DNA of 64,000 bases, taken from assembly GCA_002633025.1 (NCBI GenBank), contig NMRB01000094.1, positions 412,032 to 476,031 of the forward strand. Direction: 5' to 3'. The position numbers and the translations under genes are program-made. Shown piece after piece: positions 58,001-64,000 of this stretch. The notes beneath the pieces were generated by a model that saw only the letters and a list, made by a program, of their open reading frames with translations, made no database searches and had not been told where the DNA came from. This DNA is from Notospermus geniculatus (lineage: Eukaryota; Nemertea; Pilidiophora; Heteronemertea; Lineidae). Position 1 is the stretch's first letter. Each line of letters begins with the position of its first letter.

Positions 58001-60090
58001 GGCAAAACGGGACGAAACGCGCAGCAACCGTGACAAAACGCGCACAAAACGGGAGAGAACGTGACAAAACTTGAAAGGACCGGGGGAATACATATGCCTC
58101 CCGGCCCACTACGGACCGCCTCCAAGTTTTGTTGCGGCCTAATACGTACTGTAACGTTTTGTTGCGTTCACCCCGTTTAACTACGGCCTACTAGGTTTCT
58201 CATCCGCACCGTGACCGCCGTGGCAAATTTTTTGACAGTTTAAAAATCTGGCCCGGCATCCACGGCAATCACGGCCTGTCACGTTTGCCCATCCCGTCCC
58301 CCCGCGTTGTATCACGTCCATCCCGTGTTGTCCACGGTGGCCTGAAACGTGATTGCCGTGGCCGCCGGGAACATAGTGTGAACGTAGCATAAGTCAGCAA
58401 CACAATTCACTGGGAGAAATACCTCATCTATTTTATTCTTCAAGTCTTCGACCTGCTGTTTGTAGTGGGCAGTCTCCTCTCTTCCGAGTTCTATCTGGCG
58501 TTGGAATTCTTCGCGCGATTTTTCATCAGCTTGCAACTGAAACGAGGATGATAAAAATGGTGTTATTGCACCGCTGCGTCCAGGCCAAAGGACAAGCCAA
58601 GAGATCGAGAAACAGCCCACATCAAAAATCGTCTGACACGCCCTGGCTCTAAACCGCCACTTACCTCCCCGCGATGGCGCTCCATATTCGTCTGAAGCTT
58701 CCTCAGCTCTCCATACAGATCCTCGGTCTTCCTCTTATACGTTTCCAGCCGTTTGAGCAGTTCTTCCCGTTCCTTCTTTTGCACAACATCCTCGGCCATT
58801 TTGACTTTGTCCAGCTCCTTTCGCCGATGGCGTTCATACTCAAGCTGAAATTACATTGTAAGTGAAATGTACGTTAACAATGGGCCAGATTGTCAATTGT
58901 TTACTTGCTAGGTTTTAGGTAGCTCTATCTTGACTGACGGCATTCTTTGAGATAGTCCGTCCGTCAGAGATGCTCAAAAGCCGAGAGGAGCCTACAAAGA
59001 GAAGATTTCTTGCTGTCCACTAAAACGGCTTCAGGGACCGCCGACAGTGGGGAGTGTCACTCATCAAGCCTAGTCAGAGTCACTAGCTCTTACCTCCTGG
59101 GTGACGGATTCAAAGTCTCCCCTGATGGACTCGTGGGTGAGTTGAACACGTGAGAGACGCTCATTCAGGTGCTGGACCTGTTTGTTGGCCTCGCTAAGCT
59201 GTCGTCTGCAGGAGTCAAGCTGTGGAAAACAAGATAGGTCAAGGTCATCCGGGTCAAGGTCAAGGTCACAAGATGTGGTAGCGGAAAGGAAATCAGGAGT
59301 GCGAGTGAAATAAATTCCATTAGATGAATGTGCTTGCTGCTTGTGTGGCCAATGGAATGGTGACGTCAGAAAACACAAATCGTATCAGATCAACGGATGA
59401 ACTCGCTTGCAAGTAATGGCGTTGTTATGGGATATCAGCATTGCCACCATCAGCAGGAGGTTGGAAAATGGTTTCGTTACAACCATTATACCAAAAAATG
59501 TAGTTATATCATTATCATTTCAGAGAAGTAATCGTGTGAACACTATCGCCATGCACTGATCCACAAGCGGTATTCGGCTGACGGGTTGCGAACAGACTGT
59601 TTCCACACAAACCTCCTTTTGTAAGGCTTCCTTTTCCGTGGCACTCTCATCTGTCGGTGTGCTCGTCGCTGCAGGGGCTGCCCCGGGCTTTCGTTTCGCC
59701 TTGTTCCTTTCGTCTTCCAGAAGTTTCTCCAGGTAGTTGATTCGCATTTTAAATTTACGCTGAAATAGACAAAAGGGGCCATCAGGAGGATCAACCGAAC
59801 CCCATTCCCTGTTTCGACTAAAACAATACATCGTTTCATGTTGTAGCCAAAAGCACCAAATTCCACTGACCTGTATCTCTGCCTCCTCACGACTCTTGGC
59901 GTCCATCTCTGTGTTGAAGACCTCATCACTTCCTACACTGACGTCACTGGGGATGCTGGGGCTGCGGTCAATGGTACTCTTTCTTTCAGAGGCGAAATAA
60001 CTGGTGGTACTCGAACTAAAACAAAAACAACGAACATGGATAATCTGAGTTTGATAGGTATCGAATTCAGAGCTGCTGCTACTTCTGCTG

Positions 60091-60125
<35 letters not shown>

Positions 60126-62018
60126 GCTACTACTACTACTACTACTAATACCACTGCTACTGCTGCTGCTGCTGCTACTACTGCTGCAGCGCCACCACTG
60201 CTGCTGCTGCTGCTACCTGCTACTACTACTACTACTGCCACCGCCGCCGCCCCCGCCGCCGCTGCTGCTGCTATACTGCTACTGCTACTGCTTTGGTGAT
60301 ACTCACGTAGAATCGGCCTCGGATTGGGTCCTCGCCGCCTCGAGCAGATTACTCAAAATTTCATTCTTCTGATCAAGCATGTCCATTTCTTCTAAAAGGT
60401 TCTTTTCTCTTCTTCTAAACTTCAGTTCAAGGTCAGTGCACTTGTCCTTGGCGTCCTCAAGGTCTTTCTCCATTCTGTTGTTGGCGTCGTCCTTGGCCTT
60501 CACAATCTGTCTAAACTCGCCTAAAAAACATTACATATACATGTATTACAGAAACGACCTCATACTGTTCATTCTGATGAAATTAACGCCCGATGCATAA
60601 CAGAAGTGACCTTATTCATAAAATCACCGTAGGCTACAACCCACCACCCCGTAGAGTTTCCTGCTTCCCAATCCCATGGCCCTGCTATAGCCGTGGGGAA
60701 AACGTCACCGTACTTGTCCGCAACTCCCACAGAAGCCTTACGAGTAAGTTGCCGGTTACTTCACAGAAGCCCACAGCAGAGTCGTAAACCCTGTCGGGGC
60801 CATGGGGAGCGATGTAAGATGAAACCTACTGATACAAAGCCCATTGCCATGTCCTGATGAAACAGTACATTGTACTTACTGATCTCATCGTCAAGTTCCT
60901 CAATTTCATCCTTCAGTTCATCCACACTTAGATGATCTAAATTCTTGGCCTTCTCACGTCGCTTTCTAATCTTCTCCAAATATGAACTGTGTTCCTTCTC
61001 GGCCTCCGTAACCCGCCTTCGTAGAAGAGCAATCTCCTCTTGCGCAGCTCGTAACTTTTCTTTGGCTTGCGATTCCTCCGCCTTCCGGTCCTCCAGAGGT
61101 TCCACATCCGCCGAATCACCTACGCTGCCAGCACCTTGCGCGTTCTTGATGTTGTCCTTCAACCTGGCATTCTCCATCTGGAGGTACTCCATCTTGTCCT
61201 TGAGCACGCAGTTCTCCACCCTGGGGTCATCGACAGACATCATGGGGACGCGTTTCTTCGCAATCAAGAGTAACTTGTTATTATCTGAAGTCAGTTTCTC
61301 ATTTTCGTCCTCCAGCTGCCTGAGTTTCTCCTGCAACACAGCCGCCTCTCTGGACACCAACTCTAACTGTCGTTTTAAGTCAACAGCGTCAGAATCCAAA
61401 GACCTGCTCTTCTTTAACTTTGCCTGTGGCGCCTTTGCTGACCGGGCTAACCGTGAGAGTCGATCAATTTCCCGATCTTTCTCGATAATCTTCCATTTCA
61501 GCTGCTCGATCTCCTGGCTGAGAGCTGTCGTCCTCCGTGCCAGGGTATTTCCTCCTTCGCCTTGCAGCAGGTCGAACACTTCCCGCTCCTTCTCCGTCAG
61601 ACGTTGTTGCAAAATCGTCATTTCTTTACCAAGGGAGTCGTTCTGTTTTTCGACTTCGGCCATCTTCCGTCGTAAAACGTTCATTTCCTGTTCCGCTAGC
61701 TCCATTTGAATCTTGGGATCGATTTCCGCCTCCGAGTCGCTGGTTTCCGTTTCTGATGCTGGGGAATGTTTTGGTTTTCTGTTTGCAGACGACATCTTGC
61801 GTAACTGTAGGACAATGCTTTCATTTTCTTCTTCAAGTTCTTGCAGTTTCTTTCGAGTGACCTAAAAGAAGTACAACAAAATTCATGACGTCACATCGTC
61901 AACAACAGAACTCATGACGTCACATATTCTTGCATAGGAAACGAGATCTTACCTTGATTTCCTCTTCAGCAAATCTGAGCTGGTCCTTCATATCTAACTC
62001 TCGCTCTTTACTGTCGCT
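47537..62018 (-). CDS. MTCL1: Large coiled-coil protein of the MTCL/SOGA family (5' incomplete)
   Basis: Exons in coding order (minus strand): 61953-62018 (cut at its 5' side), 60880-61861, 60307-60520, 59871-60015, 59613-59759, 59094-59219, 58665-58844, 58423-58536, 56627-56876, 55803-56318, 55340-55542, 54461-54832, 53832-53999, 53373-53657, 52930-53109, 52476-52682, 51653-51744, 47537-49070. Every junction keeps one frame, over 1,900 codons. Most of the protein is heptad-type coiled coil; the last long exon is a disordered Ser/Arg- and Lys/Glu-rich tail. 'KDQLRFAEEE', 'VDLKRQLELVSREAAVLQ' and the block 'LEKERAEHKRLLSEAHQL' with a later 'EW' resemble segments I recall from vertebrate MTCL1/SOGA proteins, which cross-link and stabilise microtubules. 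Family membership is inferred from these matches, length and layout; another long coiled-coil family is possible, and the symbol is tentative. No transmembrane segment is seen. Confidence 0.6.
49112..49250. repeat. 53-bp minisatellite, about two and a half units, split by a MITE
   Basis: 'ggtggcagcctttgccgggt' and 'ttgcgaccaacaccagcagc' repeat. A related piece, 'agcagcagaatggtggcagc', reappears at 49610-49629 on the far side of the MITE 49320-49600. Confidence 0.8.
49320..49600. mobile_element. MITE with CACTGTTAGAAAAAACAGAA ends
   Basis: 'cactgttagaaaaaacagaa' mirrors 'ttctgttttttctaacagtg' perfectly; inner 'caagcactttctgt' and 'acagaaagtgcttg' also pair. It sits within minisatellite-like DNA. 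Confidence 0.9.
50953..51092. mobile_element. Fold-back element, 'cacgaagc' family, copy 1
   Basis: 'cacgaagctttcgcaacttt' mirrors 'aaagttgcgaaggcttcgtg'; the interior contains 'gcagccaaataatag'. The same family is at 52753-52894. Confidence 0.85.
52753..52894. mobile_element. Fold-back element, 'cacgaagc' family, copy 2
   Basis: 'attcacgaagccttcgcaac' mirrors 'gttgcgaaggctttatgaat'; the interior 'ggctgcacatgccctattgt' matches copy 1 in inverse orientation. It lies 35 bases from the exon at 52930. Confidence 0.85.
53373..53657 (-). CDS. MTCL-like gene: exon with the most family-diagnostic coiled coil
   Basis: The 95 codons read through 'LEKERAEHKRLLSEAHQL', 'QEQLRVSETKRSNEKRDL' and 'RQLEWESEREDLEIRV'. 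The spaced pattern KER..H..LL...H.L, SE, EK, EW matches, as I recall it, the conserved C-terminal coiled-coil block of MTCL1/SOGA proteins. This is the main basis for the family call. Confidence 0.65.
54321..54434. mobile_element. MITE with CAATAGGGAGTTTTCGCAAA end, copy 2
   Basis: The left arm 'agttttcgcaaagccccc' and right end 'tttgcgaaaact' pair. The interior is the inverse of 41102-41234. It lies 26 bases from the exon at 54461. Confidence 0.8.
56447..56577. mobile_element. Near-perfect palindromic MITE
   Basis: 'gggccgaccgcacagaaagt' mirrors 'actttctgtgcggtcggccc'; inner 'gtgcctatcggcggttt' pairs with 'actgccgataggcgcc'. Weaker outer pairing ('cacacctggcg' with 'cgcctggtgtg') suggests a nested or older fold-back around it. 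Confidence 0.85.
57253..57280. repeat. (GTTTTT)n microsatellite
   Basis: Four to five copies of 'gttttt' in tandem, in an MTCL-like gene intron. Confidence 0.85.
57377..58389. mobile_element. 1.0-kb non-autonomous DNA transposon in MTCL-like intron, TAA duplication
   Basis: The ends 'tgctacgttcacactatgtt' and 'aacatagtgtgaacgtagca' are inverted repeats extending about 36 bases with one mismatch. TAA flanks both sides (57374-57376 and 58390-58392). The interior is GC-rich and full of short sub-repeats such as 'acgttttg' and 'gacaaaacg' in both orientations. No transposase frame is seen. Confidence 0.9.
60066..60296. repeat. Trinucleotide repeat (CTG/CTA), intronic
   Basis: Runs of 'tactac', 'ctgctg' and 'gccgcc' trinucleotides. 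Ala/Thr/Leu- or Val/Ala-rich frames across it are repeat artefacts. The second copy at 62836-62992 is shorter and differently arranged. Confidence 0.9.
60880..61861 (-). CDS. MTCL-like gene: 982-base N-terminal coiled-coil exon
   Basis: It starts after acceptor 'cttcttttag' in phase 0 with VTRKKLQELEEENESIVL and ends in phase 1 at 'ELDDEI'. It holds an acidic Ser/Thr patch ('ASETETSDSEAEID'), long heptads, and a basic Ser site 'KLKKSRSLDSD'. An internal ATG (61793-61795) is not needed as a start, because the frame is open and spliced upstream. Confidence 0.8.
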
Positions 62019-62380
62019 AACATCCGGGTCAAGGTCAAGGTCACAAGATGTGGTAGCGGAAAGGAAATCAGGAGTGCGAGTGAAATAAATTCCATTAGAT
62101 GAATGTGCTTGCTGCTTGTGTGGCCAATGGAATGGTGACGTCGGAAAACACAAATCGTATCAGATCAACGGATGAACTCGCTTGCAAGTAATGGCGTTGT
62201 TATGGGATATCAGCATTGCCACCATCAGCAGGAGGTTGGAAAAATGGTTTCCTTAAAACCATCATGCCAGAAAATGTAGTTATCATTTCAGAGAAGTAAT
62301 CGTGTGAACACTATCGCCATGCACTGATCCACAAGCGGTATTCGGCTGTTGGGTTGCAAACAGACTGTTTCCACACAAAC

Positions 62381-64000
62381 CTCCTTTTGTAAGGCTTCCT
62401 TTTCCGTGGCACTCTCATCTGTCGGTGTGCTCGTCGCTGCAGGGGCCGCCCCGGGCTTTCGTTTCGCCTTGTTCCTTTCATCTTCCAGAAGTTTCTCTAA
62501 GTAGTTGATTCGCATTTTAAATTTACGCTGAAATAGACAAAAGGGGCCATCAGGAGGATCAACCGAACCCCATTCCCTGTTTCGACTAAAACAATACATC
62601 GTTTCATGTTGTAGCCAAAAGCACCAAATTCCACTGACCTGTATCTCTGCCTCCTCACGACTCTTGGCGTCCATCTCTGTGTTGAAGACCTCATCACTTC
62701 CTACGCTGACGTCACTGGGGATGCTGGGGCTGCGGTCAACGGTACTCTTTCTTTCAGAGGCGAAATAACTGGTGGTACTCGAACTAAAACAAAAACAACG
62801 AACATGGATAATCTGAGTTTGATAGGTATCGAATTCAGAGCTGCTGCTACTTCTACTGCTACTACTAATGCTGCTACTAGGCCTACTACTACTGCTGCTG
62901 CTACTGCTAATACTACTACTCTACTGCTGCTGCTGCTACTACTGCTGCTGCTAGCGCCGCCGCCGCTGCTGCTACTGCTACTGCTTTGGTGATACTCACG
63001 TAGAATCGGCCTCCGATTGGGTCCTCGCCGCCTCGAGCAGATTACTCAAAATTTCATTCTTCTGATCAAGCATGTCCATTTCTTCTAAAAGGTTCTTTTC
63101 TCTTCTTCTAAACTTCAGTTCAAGGTCAGTACACTTGTCCTTGGCGTCCTCAAGGTCTTTCTCCATTCTGTTGTTGGCGTCGTCCTTGGCCTTCACGATC
63201 TGTCTAAACTCGCCTAAAAAATGTTACATGTATTAAGAAACGATGTTGTACGTTGTACCTTTTGTTCATTCTGATGAAATTTACGCCAGATGCATAACAG
63301 GAGTGACCTTATTCACAAAATCTCCGTAGGACCTACCGCCCCTTGGAGTTTCCTGCTCCCCTTCGCTTCCCCCGTTGACGCCAAGGTGATGTATGCTAAA
63401 ACCCGTCACCGTAATTGCCCGCAACTCCTACGGGGGCTTTGTGAGTAAGTTGCCGGTTCCTTCACAGAAACCGTAAACCCTGTTGGGGCCATGGGTAGCG
63501 ATGTAAGATGAAACCTACTGACACAAAGTCCATTGCAATGTCCTGATGAAACACTACTTACTGATCTCATCGTCAAGTTCCTCAATTTCATCCTTCAGTT
63601 CATCCACACTAAGATGGTCTAAATTCTTGGCCTTCTCACGTCGCTTTCTAATCTTCTCCAAATATGAACTGTGTTCCTTCTCGGCCTCCGTAACCCGCCT
63701 TCGCAGAAGAGCAATTTCCTCTTGCGCAGCTCGTAACTTTTCTTTGGCTTGCGATTCCTCCGCCTTCCGGTCCTCCAGAGGTTCCACATCCGCCGAATCA
63801 CCTACGCTACCAGCACCTTGCGCGTTCTTGATGTTGTCCTTCAACCTGGCATTCTCCATCTGGAGGTACTCCATCTTGTCCTTGAGCACGCAGTTCTCCA
63901 CCCTGGGGTCATCAACAGACATCATGGGGACGCGTTTCTTCGCAATCAACAGCAACTTGTTATTATCTGAAGTCAGTTTCTCATTTTCGTCCTCCAGCTG
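62381..64000 (-). CDS. Second copies of four MTCL-like exons (probable alternative haplotype)
   Basis: Exons 62381-62527, 62639-62783, 63000-63213 and 63562 to beyond 64000 repeat 59613-59759, 59871-60015, 60307-60520 and 60880-61861. Splice sites and phases are intact and the encoded residues are the same wherever compared. If this were a true in-gene duplication, the protein would repeat several hundred residues exactly; allelic duplication in the assembly is the simpler explanation. Confidence 0.7.
62836..62992. repeat. Trinucleotide repeat, second copy
   Basis: Counterpart of 60066-60296 in the second copy of the duplicated segment, with a different number and order of CTA/CTG units. Confidence 0.85.

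Larger units (their letters stand above)
59250..64000. repeat. About 2.77-kb segment of the MTCL-like gene present twice in direct order
   Basis: From the word 'atccgggtcaaggtcaaggt' (about 59250 and 62018) onward the two copies align to the window end at an offset near 2,770. Exons encode identical residues; introns differ by substitutions, small indels and trinucleotide-repeat length. The junction near 62018 cuts into an exon (61953-62018). Confidence 0.85.

Noticed and set aside
60036-60299. Ala/Thr-rich and Val/Ala-rich frames
   Set aside because: They are generated by the intronic CTG/CTA/GCC trinucleotide repeat.

Overview
This window is eukaryotic nuclear DNA. Its genes are split by many GT-AG introns (and one GC-AG intron), spaced widely, and embedded in SINEs, fold-back MITEs and minisatellites. 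The palindromic octamers TACATGTA and TAGGCCTA recur throughout. SINE copies carry a Deu-like or V-like conserved block. CUB, sushi and mucin-like surface proteins are present. Together these suggest a marine invertebrate, most likely a deuterostome (echinoderm, hemichordate or cephalochordate); the species cannot be fixed from sequence alone. The DNA comes from a draft assembly with homopolymer gaps, one 619-base N gap and single-N joins between near-identical copies.

Layout. 1-13.1 kb: no convincing gene; SINEs, minisatellites and MITEs. 13.1-24.8 kb (+): a CUB-domain gene with three CUB domains, a short N-glycosylatable stalk made of mini-exons and a C-terminal GPI-type or membrane signal. 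Two parts of it appear twice across single-N joins. 24.8-27.7 kb: 3' flank and repeats. 27.7-33.0 kb (+): a two-exon gene for a mucin-like type I membrane protein. It has a TATA/Inr-like promoter, an RGD-bearing 59-residue repeat array (partly lost in the N gap), a Ser/Thr/Pro repeat array, one membrane segment and a tyrosine-bearing tail with an ITIM-like motif. 33-36.7 kb: repeats, including a probable non-LTR retrotransposon tail. 36.7-42.2 kb (+): a five-exon gene for a 250-residue protein with a signal peptide, a Cys-rich module, two sushi domains and a hydrophobic C-terminus. 42.2-46.4 kb: mostly fold-back elements. 46.4-64 kb (-): at least 18 exons of a large coiled-coil protein that fits the MTCL/SOGA (microtubule cross-linking factor) family. 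Its 5' part runs off the window, and four of its exons are present twice.

The three plus-strand genes all encode predicted cell-surface proteins with adhesion- or complement-type modules, arranged head to tail, and they converge on the minus-strand cytoskeletal gene. A shared function is inference only. The most unusual items are the RGD-repeat mucin with an inhibitory-type tyrosine motif, two MITE insertions that are present or absent between the duplicated (probably allelic) copies, and a possible SINE-derived signal peptide that is open in one copy and stopped in the other.
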